From Occultella kanbiaonis (GTDB lineage Bacteria; Actinomycetota; Actinomycetes; Actinomycetales; Beutenbergiaceae), in NCBI RefSeq assembly GCF_009708215.1, contig NZ_CP046175.1, forward strand, positions 1,612,001 through 1,676,000: a DNA stretch of 64,000 bases, in the 5' to 3' direction. Of this stretch, positions 26,084-34,497 are shown in pieces. The translations under genes were made by a program, and so were the position numbers. The notes beneath the pieces were generated by a model. That model was not told the origin of the DNA. It ran no database searches and worked only from the letters and a program-made list of their open reading frames with translations. Position 1 is the stretch's first letter. Each line of letters opens with the position of its first letter.

Positions 26084-26949
26084 CCGAGATGGTCGGTGCA
26101 CTGCTCGGGCTCCTGGTCGCCGGCGGCCTGATGCTTCTGGTCGTGGGTCTGCGCCCCCGGCCCGAGCCGGTGTCGCGGGAACGGGTGCGCGAGCCGTCGA
26201 CCTCACGGCTGTGGCGCTCGGGTGCCCGGTTCCGCGATGTCGTGGTGGGTGCGGTGGTCGGGGCGATTCTCGCCGCCGTATCTGGGCTGCCGGTCCTGGT
26301 GATCGTTTGCGCCGCTCTTGGTGTGACCGGGCCGCCGCTGTTCCGCCAGCCGGCCTCGGTGCGGGTGCTCGCTCGGCAGGAGGCGGTGGAGACATGGGTG
26401 CGGGCCCTGACCGGGATGCTCACCGGCGGGGTCGGTATCGAGGTGGCGATCCGGACGTCGTTGCCCTCGACACCGCCGGCGATCAGGCCCGAGGTGACGC
26501 GGCTGGTGGCGCGGCTGCAGTCACAGCAGCCGCTGGAGGCTTCGTTGCGGCGGTGGGCCGATGAGATGGACGACCGGATCTGCGACCTCGTTGCCGGGGT
26601 CCTGATCATGGGCGCCGAGACCCAGCACGGTGGCCTGTCCCGTGCGCTGGCGGATCTGTCGACCTCGGTCGCCGAGGAGAACCGCATGATGCGCCGGATC
26701 GAGGCCGACCGGGCCGGCACCCGCACGGTCGCGCGCATCGTGGCGGGCATCTCGGTGGTGATGTTCGCGCTGGTCATGGCCGGGCCGTTCGGCGATGCCT
26801 ACCGTGACCTGCTCGGGCAGCTGCTACTGGTGGTCTTCGGACTCGCGTACGCGGCGATGCTGCACTGGATGACGGTGCTCAGCAAACTGCCCCCACGCCC
26901 CCGGTTCCTGACCGACCCGGCCCACGTCGTCGGGAGCGCACACCCATGA
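26080..26949 (+). CDS. TadB-like inner-membrane platform protein
   Basis: GTG at 26080 (GTGACCGAG) overlaps the TadA stop by four bases. The 289-residue product has a first pair of membrane helices (MVGALLGLLVAGGLMLLVVG and the stretch after residue 60), then a type II secretion F-type cytoplasmic domain (WVRALTGMLTGGVGIEVAIR, LVARLQSQQPLEASLRRWAD, GAETQHGGLSRALADLSTSV) and two C-terminal membrane helices. This is the TadB layout, the platform that couples TadA to pilin extraction. The family is clear; GC and codon use match the neighbours. Confidence 0.85.
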   Translation: MTEMVGALLGLLVAGGLMLLVVGLRPRPEPVSRERVREPSTSRLWRSGARFRDVVVGAVVGAILAAVSGLPVLVIVCAALGVTGPPLFRQPASVRVLARQEAVETWVRALTGMLTGGVGIEVAIRTSLPSTPPAIRPEVTRLVARLQSQQPLEASLRRWADEMDDRICDLVAGVLIMGAETQHGGLSRALADLSTSVAEENRMMRRIEADRAGTRTVARIVAGISVVMFALVMAGPFGDAYRDLLGQLLLVVFGLAYAAMLHWMTVLSKLPPRPRFLTDPAHVVGSAHP

Positions 26950-27836
26950 GCCAACTGCTGGGAGTCATCCTCGCCGGCGCGGCCGTCGCCGCCGGCGCGT
27001 ATCTGCTGGTGCGGCTGCTGGTGCCGGGCGTGCCGGCCCTGGGCAAGGCCCTGGAGCGGTTGGACAGTGAGCCGGTCCCGGTGCTGGTCCTGCCCGACGG
27101 TGCACCGATGGCCCAGCGGGTCGGTACCAGGCTGGCGCGAGGCCTCGGCACCCGCACCCAAACCCTGGTACTGGTCAGCGACGCCGACCTGGCCATCCTG
27201 GACAAGCCCCGCAGCGAGTTGCTCGGGGAGAAGGCGATCTGCGCCACCATCGCGTTCCTGATGGGCCCGGTGACCACGGTGATCTTGACCGCTGGCGGGG
27301 TGCCGGTGAGTTTCCTGCTGCCGGGGATCGTCTCGCTTGCCCTGGCGGGCCTGGCATGGATCTACCCCGACCTCGCGGCACGGGAACAGGCTGCGAAGTC
27401 ACGGTATGAGTTCGCCGCGGCGGCAACGGCCTACCTGGACCTGGTCGCGATCGCCCGTGTCGCCGGGGACGCGGCCAATGAGGCCATGGTCCGGGCAGCG
27501 CGCATCTCAGGCAATGCGACGTTCCGCCGGATCTCCCAGGCGCTGCAGCAGTCGACCTGGGCCGGGACCGCGCCCTGGGATGCCGTGCTCGAACTACGCA
27601 CCCACTTGGACGTGCCAGAGCTGGGCGACATCGCCGACATCATGCGCCTGACCGGCGGCGGGGGTCAGGTGATCGACTCGCTGCGACAGCGAGCCCGGGC
27701 ATTGCGCGATTCCCAACTCGCCGCCGAACAGGCCCGCGCCGTCCAGAGATCCGAACGATTGACCGCCGCCGCGACCCTGACCGGCGTGGTGTTCATACTC
27801 ATGCTCCTGTACCCCGCCGCAGCCAACATGCTCTGA
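26946..27836 (+). CDS. TadC-like inner-membrane platform protein
   Basis: ATG at 26946 overlaps the TadB-like stop. The 296-residue protein has an N-terminal helix (LLGVILAGAAVAAGAYLLVR), central helices (FLMGPVTTVILTAGGVPVSF and following), an F-domain (YLDLVAIARVAGDAANEAMV, GGGQVIDSLRQRARALRDSQ) and a final helix (TGVVFILMLLYPAAANML). It pairs with TadB as the second half of the split platform in Tad/Flp systems. About 60 bases separate it from the pilin gene, so a processed or separate pilin transcript is possible. Confidence 0.85.
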   Translation: MSQLLGVILAGAAVAAGAYLLVRLLVPGVPALGKALERLDSEPVPVLVLPDGAPMAQRVGTRLARGLGTRTQTLVLVSDADLAILDKPRSELLGEKAICATIAFLMGPVTTVILTAGGVPVSFLLPGIVSLALAGLAWIYPDLAAREQAAKSRYEFAAAATAYLDLVAIARVAGDAANEAMVRAARISGNATFRRISQALQQSTWAGTAPWDAVLELRTHLDVPELGDIADIMRLTGGGGQVIDSLRQRARALRDSQLAAEQARAVQRSERLTAAATLTGVVFILMLLYPAAANML

Positions 27837-27900
27837 CGAACCCGAGCACCCTCAGTCGGGGCCACCGTGGCACCGGCACCCAATGGAAAGGGAACACGAT

Positions 27901-28080
27901 ATGTATCGCAGGATCACCAAGTCCCTTCGACGGCGCCTGGATCAGGTCCGAACCCGTGCCGAGCGTGGGGCGAGCACCGTGGAATGGGTCATCATCACCG
28001 CCTGCCTGGTCGCGCTCGCCGTGGGCCTGGTGGTGCTGATCACCACCGTGGTCAACAACCGCTCCGCCGGCATCTTCTGA
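27901..28080 (+). CDS. Flp-type prepilin (59 aa)
   Basis: ATG at 27901 is preceded by GGAAAGGGAAC, the best ribosome site in the cluster, as expected for the major subunit. The product has a basic leader (MYRRITKSLRRRLDQVRTRA) ending in ERG, then ASTVEWVIITACLVALAVGL. The class III signal pattern is Gly followed by the mature N-terminus with Glu at +5. The mature protein is only about 30 residues, short even for Flp pilins. No prepilin peptidase gene is present in the window, so a host enzyme must process it. Confidence 0.75.
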   Translation: MYRRITKSLRRRLDQVRTRAERGASTVEWVIITACLVALAVGLVVLITTVVNNRSAGIF

Positions 28081-28094
28081 CCTGGCACTGACGC

Positions 28095-28496
28095 ATGACC
28101 AGGCGGGCACTGCGACCTCCTCACCCACGGCGTGAGGGGGACCGCGGCGCGATGACCCTCGAGGCCGTCATCGTGCTGCCAGCCGTCCTGCTGCTCATCT
28201 TCGTGGCCATCCAAGCCGGACTGTGGTTCCACGCCCGCGAGGTCGCCATGCACGCCGCATCAGCGGGCAGCACGGCCGCAAGCGCCGAGAACGCCAGCAA
28301 CATCGCGGGCGCCGCCGCGGCGCAAGGATTCGTTGACCAGGTCGGTGCGCTGCGCGAGGTCAGCATCACCGTCGACGGCGCAGCCGAGACGGTCACAGTC
28401 ACGGTCAGCGGGCAGGCACCCGCCATCGTCCCCGGGATGCCGCTTCCGGCCATCACCCAGAGCTCGACCGTGGCCATCGAGAGGTGGACTCCATGA
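28095..28496 (+). CDS. TadE-like minor pseudopilin
   Basis: A 133-residue protein starting MTRRALRPPHPRREGDRG, then AMTLEAVIVLPAVLLLIFVA, a TadE-type leader with Gly before the cleavage site and Glu at +5. The rest is an Ala-rich helix and a beta-rich exported part (VSITVDGAAETVTVTVSGQA). TadE proteins are prepilin-peptidase substrates that assist pilus formation. The stop overlaps the next start (ATGA). A start at the internal ATG 28152 is less likely because it would remove the leader. Confidence 0.72.
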   Translation: MTRRALRPPHPRREGDRGAMTLEAVIVLPAVLLLIFVAIQAGLWFHAREVAMHAASAGSTAASAENASNIAGAAAAQGFVDQVGALREVSITVDGAAETVTVTVSGQAPAIVPGMPLPAITQSSTVAIERWTP

Positions 28497-28930
28497 ACCG
28501 GCGCGCCGACCTGGGGCGTGACCGCGGCTCGATGACCGTCGAGTCGGCGATCCTCGCCGTGGCGTTCGTGCTGTTGCTAGGCACCGTCATTGGTGTCGGT
28601 CGCGTCGGTCTGGCGCGAAACACCATCGACCAGGTGGCACACGACGCCGCCCGGATCGCAAGCATCGCCCGCACCGGCCAGCAGGCCTCCCTCGACGCTC
28701 ACACCGCGGCCGAGGCCTCGATCACGGATCAGGGCCTGGCCTGCTCACCGATGTCCGTCCAGGTGGACACCGGCGGCTTCGCCAGCCCCGCGGGAACGCC
28801 AGCGCAGTTGGACGTGGTGGTGACCTGCGCGGTGCCGCTGGCGGACTTGCTGCTCCCCTTCGCCCCAGGCACCCTCACACTCACCGCCACGGCCAGCCGG
28901 GCGATCGACACCTACCGGGAGCGATCATGA
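28493..28930 (+). CDS. TadE/TadF-like minor pseudopilin
   Basis: ATG at 28493 lies in an ATGA overlap. The 145-residue product begins MNRRADLGRDRGSMTVESAI and continues LAVAFVLLLGTVIGVG, again a Gly-Glu(+5) pseudopilin leader and one membrane helix. The exported part has paired Cys (GLACSPMSV and VVTCAVPLADLLLP) that could form a disulfide. This second TadE-type protein probably forms a complex with the first and with the next gene product. Confidence 0.7.
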   Translation: MNRRADLGRDRGSMTVESAILAVAFVLLLGTVIGVGRVGLARNTIDQVAHDAARIASIARTGQQASLDAHTAAEASITDQGLACSPMSVQVDTGGFASPAGTPAQLDVVVTCAVPLADLLLPFAPGTLTLTATASRAIDTYRERS

Positions 28931-29349
28931 GGCACGCGGCCGGTCCCCGAGTGGACACCGAGCGGGGGAGCATCACCCCGGCCGCGGTGATGTTCTCGAT
29001 CGTGCTGCTGCTGATCATCGGTCTCGTCGTCGATGGCGGCCGGAAATTGAACGCGGTGGCCCGGGCCGGCGACGTGGCAGCGCAGGCGGCCCATGCGGCA
29101 GCCCAGCAGCTCGACGCCGGCACGGTCCTGCTGGGTGGCGGCGCCATCGTCGATCCTGCGCAGGCGCATGCCGCCGGGCAGGCGGTCCTGGCCGCCGCCG
29201 GAATGACCGGAGAGGTCGTGGTCGACGGCGATCGCGTCCTCGTCACCGCCACCTGCAGCAGACCGACCGCCTTCCTCAGCCTGATCAACATCACCACCGT
29301 GCAAGGCACCGGCTCGGCCGAGGTCAGACTCGCGACAGGAGGACCATGA
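28927..29349 (+). CDS. TadG-like exported pilus protein
   Basis: The ATG is coupled to the preceding stop. The 140 residues begin MRHAAGPRVDTERGSITPAA, then VMFSIVLLLIIGLVVDGGRK, resembling the N-terminal Tad/TadG-like domain but without the +5 Glu of the other three leaders. The remainder is Ala-rich (AAQAAHAAAQQLDAG) with a terminal beta region. It lacks the von Willebrand A domain of full-length TadG, so it is a minimal version. It is followed by the LysM-BTAD gene with another four-base overlap. Confidence 0.65.
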   Translation: MRHAAGPRVDTERGSITPAAVMFSIVLLLIIGLVVDGGRKLNAVARAGDVAAQAAHAAAQQLDAGTVLLGGGAIVDPAQAHAAGQAVLAAAGMTGEVVVDGDRVLVTATCSRPTAFLSLINITTVQGTGSAEVRLATGGP

Positions 29350-32300
29350 TGACCCGCAACGTGCGCTCACTCGGTGCGGCCGTCGCACTCCTGGCACTGC
29401 TGATCGGAATCCCAGCAGCGCTCTGGGCACTCGGACGCGACTCCCTCCCCACACAGGTGCCGAGTTGGGAGCAGGTGCTCACCACCTTGGCACACCCGCT
29501 GACCGCCGGCTTCCTCACCGGCCTGCTCACCCTCATCGGTGCCATCGCGTGGGCGACGTTCCTGGCGGGCGTCCTGATGGAGGTCCCGGCGGCACTGGGC
29601 CACCGGCCCACTCGGCAGATCCGCGGCCTCGGCCCGCAACGCCGCCTCGCGGCTGCATTGCTCGGCGCCATCTTCCTCAGCGGCATGGCGGCACCGGCCC
29701 TGGCGCCGGCGACGCAAGTCAGGGCAACCGTCCACGAGCCCTCGCAGGTGATGCTCTTTGTGGACCTGCCGGCCGACCGACCCAGCGCGCCAGATCCTGG
29801 CCGCGCCGACCACGAGGAGGAACCGGACGCGCCGAGCCCCGGCTGGCAGACCCACACGGTCGAGTCCGGAGACACCCTGTGGGACATCGCGCAGAGCCGA
29901 CTCGGCGATGGCCACCGATGGCGCGAGATCGCCGACCTGAACTACGGCCTGCCGCAACCGGACGGGCGGGCCTTGACCGACGCCCACTGGCTCGAGGTCG
30001 GCTGGCTGCTGCGCATTCCCGGCACTGAGTTCCCGGGCGCGGAGACCGTCCAGAACGCCGCGACGGAACTGACGGTCCAGGCCGGCGACACCCTCTCCGA
30101 GATCGCGGCCGAGCACCTCGGGAACGGCTACCGCTACCCAGAGATCTTCGAAGCTTCCCGCGACCTTCCTCAACGAGGCGGCGCCCGCCTTGTCGACCCC
30201 GACATCATCGACGTCGGCTGGCGCCTCCTCGTCCCACCAGCGACCGGCCCAACCGCATTGGTAACCGAGAACGCTGCCGCTGGCGAGGCCACGAGCGAGG
30301 GGGACACGGGCGAAGAAGCACTGACGACCGAGACCTACCCGCAGGAGGCATCCACCCCACCGCCAGAGTCCCCCGATCTAGGCGAGCACATTGCGCCCGA
30401 CCAGCCGGCAGGGCAGCAACACCGCGACGCCGAGGGCGTGGTCACCAGCGCGGACAGTGATCACGACGCCGACACCACCGACCAGGCCGAGGAGGCCGGC
30501 GTGGGCCGACGAACGGCCGGCGGAGCAGGGGCACTGCTTGCCGCCGGCATCGTGGCGGCGATCGTCTACCGGCGCCGCCATACCCACCGCACCCGCCCCT
30601 CTGGCACCCGGGTGGCCATGCCCGAGCCGGGCAGCCCCGAGGAGGCAGTCGAGAAGGACTTGCGGACGGTTGCAGACCCCGACGCACGGGAAACGGTGAA
30701 CCTTGCCATTCGGGACCTGGCCCAGCAATGCCAAGAGCACGGACTAGCGCGCCCCCAGATCCGCGCTGCTCGATTCGCCGGCGACGGCAGTGAACTCCAG
30801 CTTTACCTCGAAGCGGCCACAGACCTGCCCTCACCGTGGCACGGGTCGACGGACCGGCAGGTCTGGCTGATCAGCGACGAAGACTTGGCCGCCGTCGCCG
30901 CGCGGTGTGACAGCCGCGACGTCCCGGCGCCCTGGCCGGCCCTGGTTAGCATCGGCCAAGACGAAGAGGACGCCCACGTCCTCGTCGACCTCGAAGACCT
31001 GGGTCAGCTGGACATCCGAGGCGAGGCAGAGGCGGCCCACGCGACCCTCGCAGCACTGACGCTGGAACTGGCCACTTCGGAGTGGGCCGATGACATCCAG
31101 GTCACCCTCGTTGGCGTGCTCCCGGAACTGGTTGAAGCGATGGACACCAGCCGCATCCGCCACGTCCCGGACCTGGCCGCGATCCTGGACCCATTGGAGG
31201 CCAGGGCCAGACACCTGCGAGAGCACGCTCCAGTCCGGCCGTTTGGCCAGACTCAATGGTCCCCGGAGATCATCATCACAGGGACCGATGTCGACGCGCA
31301 GATGCGCGCCCGCTTGGAGACTCTCGTCGGCACCCTGCCCCGCGTGGGTATCGCCACTATCACCCAGGAGGCGAACAATGGGGAGTGGGCGATCGAGCTC
31401 GACTCGGCCTGCGCCGCCGAAGCGACGCTGCACCCGGCAGGCCTGCGACTGCGACCGCAGCAGATCTCCACAACCGAGTACGCCGCGATCCTGAACGACC
31501 TCGCCGGGGCCAACCGGTACACCGCCGGCCCTGCGTGGGCGCAGACACTCAGGAGCATGGCCGAGCCGGAACTGGCCGACCTACCTACGCCCGATCCCAC
31601 CGAGCAGGTGACGCCGGCCCCGGTCGCGGTCGTTAACCCGGACCGGCTCGAAGCAGAACCCCCTATGGTCCGGCTGCTTGGCGGCGTCGACATCACCGGA
31701 GTCGACGAAAGCGTGCTCTCCGGAACGCCCACACACATGAGCCAAGCGGTCGAGATGGTCGCCTACCTCGTGCTCAACCCCGGCGCGACGACCGCAGAAC
31801 TCACCCATGATCTATGGCCGGGCCGGGAGGCGAAGGCATCGACCCGGCAGTCGGCGGTCTCCCGCGCCAGACGACTCCTAGGCACCAACGACGCCGGCGA
31901 ACCGTACCTCAGCCTCAGCGGCACCGACCCGCTCGGCAACAGCTACAACGTCCTGCCACAAGTGCGCAGCGACTGGGATGACTTCAACGAGTTGCGCGGC
32001 GACGACCCCACCACAGTCCCGCTCGCTGATCTATGCTTGGCGATGGCGCTCGTGCGCGGCACACCGTTCGAGCGGGTCCGCGAGGGGCAGGGCCGTGTTC
32101 GCGCTAATCGGTATTTGTGGGCCGACCGGTTCGCCTCCGAGATGATCGCCAGCATCACTGACGTCGCCTGCGAAATCGCGCGTCGGGCACTCCTGGAAGG
32201 CAAACCAAAAGTCGCGGCCGAGGCCGCCCATGCAGGCCTTCGCGCCACCCGGGACGAGGAGCGGACCTGGCGGTATGCGATTCGCGCCCACCTCCAGCTC

Positions 32301-32432
32301 GGTGACCATGTCAGCGTTGAGGAACTTGTCGAAGAACTCACGGCCCAGCTCACCGAACTCGATGTCGACCCCGAGCCCGAGACCAATGAACTCCTCGACG
32401 AACTAGACCGCTCGCGCCGGGTAGCCGGCTGA
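29346..32432 (+). CDS. LysM-BTAD transmembrane protein
   Basis: A 1,028-residue multi-domain protein. Three N-terminal hydrophobic segments (about 8-30, 50-80, 98-115) are followed by two LysM peptidoglycan-binding repeats (HTVESGDTLWDIAQSRLGDG near 169 and LTVQAGDTLSEIAAEHLGNG near 242). Then come an acidic linker, a membrane helix (GALLAAGIVAAIVYRRR near 395), a long cytoplasmic region, and a C-terminal winged-helix plus BTAD unit (MVRLLGGVDITGVDES, TTAELTHDLWPGREAKASTR, ARRALLEGKPKVAAEAAHAG). The layout suggests a sensor that reads the cell wall outside and acts on transcription or a partner inside. It is the last large gene of the pilus operon, overlapping the TadG-like gene. Similar LysM-BTAD proteins occur in actinobacteria; none with known function comes to mind. 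Confidence 0.85.
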   Translation: MMTRNVRSLGAAVALLALLIGIPAALWALGRDSLPTQVPSWEQVLTTLAHPLTAGFLTGLLTLIGAIAWATFLAGVLMEVPAALGHRPTRQIRGLGPQRRLAAALLGAIFLSGMAAPALAPATQVRATVHEPSQVMLFVDLPADRPSAPDPGRADHEEEPDAPSPGWQTHTVESGDTLWDIAQSRLGDGHRWREIADLNYGLPQPDGRALTDAHWLEVGWLLRIPGTEFPGAETVQNAATELTVQAGDTLSEIAAEHLGNGYRYPEIFEASRDLPQRGGARLVDPDIIDVGWRLLVPPATGPTALVTENAAAGEATSEGDTGEEALTTETYPQEASTPPPESPDLGEHIAPDQPAGQQHRDAEGVVTSADSDHDADTTDQAEEAGVGRRTAGGAGALLAAGIVAAIVYRRRHTHRTRPSGTRVAMPEPGSPEEAVEKDLRTVADPDARETVNLAIRDLAQQCQEHGLARPQIRAARFAGDGSELQLYLEAATDLPSPWHGSTDRQVWLISDEDLAAVAARCDSRDVPAPWPALVSIGQDEEDAHVLVDLEDLGQLDIRGEAEAAHATLAALTLELATSEWADDIQVTLVGVLPELVEAMDTSRIRHVPDLAAILDPLEARARHLREHAPVRPFGQTQWSPEIIITGTDVDAQMRARLETLVGTLPRVGIATITQEANNGEWAIELDSACAAEATLHPAGLRLRPQQISTTEYAAILNDLAGANRYTAGPAWAQTLRSMAEPELADLPTPDPTEQVTPAPVAVVNPDRLEAEPPMVRLLGGVDITGVDESVLSGTPTHMSQAVEMVAYLVLNPGATTAELTHDLWPGREAKASTRQSAVSRARRLLGTNDAGEPYLSLSGTDPLGNSYNVLPQVRSDWDDFNELRGDDPTTVPLADLCLAMALVRGTPFERVREGQGRVRANRYLWADRFASEMIASITDVACEIARRALLEGKPKVAAEAAHAGLRATRDEERTWRYAIRAHLQLGDHVSVEELVEELTAQLTELDVDPEPETNELLDELDRSRRVAG

Positions 32433-32450
32433 CCGGGAGGGGAACCAGGG

Positions 32451-33077
32451 ATGCGCACACGACGAGACACGAAGGCTGTCATCGCGGCTGTGACGGTCGC
32501 GGTAGCGGCGACGATGGGCCTCGCCGCTTGTGACCCTGCCGACGTCAACCCAACGCCCACACCCACCACCGGAACGACCGAGACGACCACACGGCCCACG
32601 GAACCGTCGACCGAACCATCCCTCAACTACGAAGACCTGCAGATCGAGGCGGCCGAAGCGTTCGTGATCGACTTCTACGCAGTGGCTGCCGAGGTCGCGA
32701 ACAACGGGTATGAGGGCTGGCAAGAGCGCATGTTCCCCTATTACGCCGGCAACCTCGAGCTGTGGGAACAGCGTTCGACCGGATACGAGCGGAACGACGA
32801 AGAGGGTGGTTTCACCGAGGGCGCCACCGAGGTGGTCACGATCACCGCCACCGATTGGGTCGAGGATCCCACGGAGAGCGGCTTCGACACGGTGACCTTC
32901 ACCATGTGCCTGGACTCGCGCAGCGTGATCGCCTTCGACGAGGCCGGCAATGTCCGGACGGACCGGACTACCCCCGATCACCCCTACCCGGCTACGGCCG
33001 TGGTGATGGGCCAACCAGAGACAGACCTGGGCTGGTCGCTCATGGACCTCGTCGCAGACGGGGAAGCCGAATGCTGA
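32451..33077 (+). CDS. Lipoprotein of the pilus cluster
   Basis: A 208-residue exported lipoprotein. The leader MRTRRDTKAVIAAVTVAVAA ends in the lipobox LAAC, followed by a Thr/Pro-rich spacer (about residues 30-58). A folded domain (EDLQIEAAEAFVIDFYAVAA, LWEQRSTGYERNDEEGGFTE, DTVTFTMCLDSRSVIAF) resembles small NTF2-like or DUF lipoproteins in which a helix is followed by a curved sheet. GGGAGGGGAACC precedes the start. It lies 18 bases after the LysM-BTAD gene and is coupled to the next gene. It is probably an outer component of the envelope-spanning machine; function unknown. Confidence 0.72.
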   Translation: MRTRRDTKAVIAAVTVAVAATMGLAACDPADVNPTPTPTTGTTETTTRPTEPSTEPSLNYEDLQIEAAEAFVIDFYAVAAEVANNGYEGWQERMFPYYAGNLELWEQRSTGYERNDEEGGFTEGATEVVTITATDWVEDPTESGFDTVTFTMCLDSRSVIAFDEAGNVRTDRTTPDHPYPATAVVMGQPETDLGWSLMDLVADGEAEC

Positions 33078-34051
33078 CCGGGCGGAGCGTCAGCCTGGCC
33101 TTCGTCGGGCTGCTACTCACTACCATGGCCATCACCGTGCCGGGGATGAGTCCGGCCGCCGCAGTCGAAGTCCCGCCGGGCTGCTGGACCGAGGAATACC
33201 GCGACGACCAGGGTTTCCTCCAAATCAACATCCAATGCCCGTGGGACGGCCCCGTCGAGGGCAACCCCGATGGTGTGGTCGGTCCCGGCGCAACGCGGGA
33301 GTGCACATACGGTGCCCACCTCACGATCGAGTGTGAGACGAGAGCCGGCGTATGGAACGGGTCCTGCTACGTGACGGTGGCAGATCCCCAGCCAGCACGT
33401 GAGCACCCCGCGTGGGGTGGGCGCACCGATGGGGTCATCCTCCAATGCACCGGCTATGAGGCTGTGCGGGCGGACTGCGATGCTGTCTCCGGGTGTCCAA
33501 GCGGGGTGTCGTATGTCTGGGGGCAAGGCCCCCCGGGCTCGGGACCGTCACCGGAGAGGCTCGCCCGCCAGGTGGTCGCGCGGATGCAATTGCAGATGGG
33601 CTCGATCGGGTCAACCCCGCCCGAGGGCACCAGCGAATCGATTGTCGGGATGCCGATATGGCTCTGGGTGACCAACCCCGCCCCGAACACGACCGGCCCC
33701 ATCACCACCTCGGCGAGCAGTGCAGGGCTCACCGTGACGGTGACCGCGACCCTGGACCAGATCGCGTACTCCATGAGCGGCACTGGTGCGACAGTCGCCG
33801 GGGTGACCTGCGCCGGCATGTCAGCACCGGGCACGGCGTACGAGCCGACCTACGGCGCCTCGCCCTCGCCAACCTGCGGCATTACCGCCGGGCAGAACCA
33901 ACACACCGGGTCCTACACAATCACCGGCACCGCGTCCTGGACAGCACAATGGACCGGCGGCGGACAGACCGGGACTATCCCCGTCGAAGTAGGCAATTCC
34001 ATCCAAATGGAGGTCGGCGAGGTCCAGTCGATCAGGACCGGCAGCGGTTGA
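33071..34051 (+). CDS. Secreted hypothetical protein ending the pilus operon
   Basis: ATG at 33071 overlaps the lipoprotein stop by seven bases; the frame is open further upstream only by chance. The 326-residue product has a Sec signal (SLAFVGLLLTTMAITVPG, cut near AAAVE), a Cys-rich N-terminal part (CWTEEYRDD, IQCPWDGP, RECTYGAHLTIECE, GSCYVTV) likely held by disulfides, and a Thr/Gly-rich beta half (LTVTVTATLDQIAYSM, TGSYTITGTASWTAQW). This may be a surface-exposed or tip protein of the pilus apparatus. Comparable exported proteins often close such loci in actinobacterial elements. No domain was recognised. Confidence 0.7.
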   Translation: MLTGRSVSLAFVGLLLTTMAITVPGMSPAAAVEVPPGCWTEEYRDDQGFLQINIQCPWDGPVEGNPDGVVGPGATRECTYGAHLTIECETRAGVWNGSCYVTVADPQPAREHPAWGGRTDGVILQCTGYEAVRADCDAVSGCPSGVSYVWGQGPPGSGPSPERLARQVVARMQLQMGSIGSTPPEGTSESIVGMPIWLWVTNPAPNTTGPITTSASSAGLTVTVTATLDQIAYSMSGTGATVAGVTCAGMSAPGTAYEPTYGASPSPTCGITAGQNQHTGSYTITGTASWTAQWTGGGQTGTIPVEVGNSIQMEVGEVQSIRTGSG

Positions 34052-34356
34052 CGACGCCGGCCGCTAACTATCCCACGCCAAGGGCGGCGGCGACGGTGCG
34101 CACGCCTTTCTCGTAGAACCAGACGCTGCGGGATCCACTTGGCGCACCGCCTCGTGGCGTTGGCTCTGGCCCCCGCAGCCTGGAGGTGTTGCTGGAACAC
34201 CCGATACTCGCACGCGGCGCCCCGCACCCAAGCCGGGGCACCACCCTGCAGCCGGCCTAGGATGGCCCGCGATCGGGAGCGTCGTTCAGTTCCCGGGCAA
34301 CGTGGTCGACGAAGGACCCTTTCGGCACCGCAGGACGGGTCACGTACCGGGAGAAT

Positions 34357-34379
34357 CACGAACCCACGGTGGATTCGTG
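34357..34379. repeat. 23-bp imperfect palindrome
   Basis: CACGAACCCAC, a central G and GTGGATTCGTG pair over 10 of 11 positions around the centre. There is no T-run after it, so a protein-binding site is more likely than a terminator. Confidence 0.55.
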
Positions 34380-34410
34380 CAAGATTCGGATAGGTTGCTG
34401 CCTAGGCCCT

Positions 34411-34446
34411 CGCACCCGTGGTGCGGGTGACCTGGGGGTCACCCGC
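34411..34446. repeat. Mutually exclusive hairpins
   Basis: GCGGGTGACC (34423-34432) and GGTCACCCGC (34437-34446) form a perfect 10-bp stem with a four-base loop. CGCACC (34411-34416) can instead pair with GGTGCG (34420-34425), sharing bases with the first stem. It could be an attenuator or a strong transcription barrier at the end of the pilus operon. Confidence 0.45.
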
Positions 34447-34497
34447 TGTCTCACCTGCCAAAAGCGCAACTTGGAAGAGATACGGGTACGCGACCCC

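Noticed and set aside
24530-26395. A 621-residue minus-strand frame
   Set aside because: It is antisense to tadA and tadB, which carry clear catalytic motifs.
34381-34446. A small RNA gene or tRNA-like fold
   Set aside because: Hairpins are present but no tRNA arms, conserved T-loop or CCA-type end were found.
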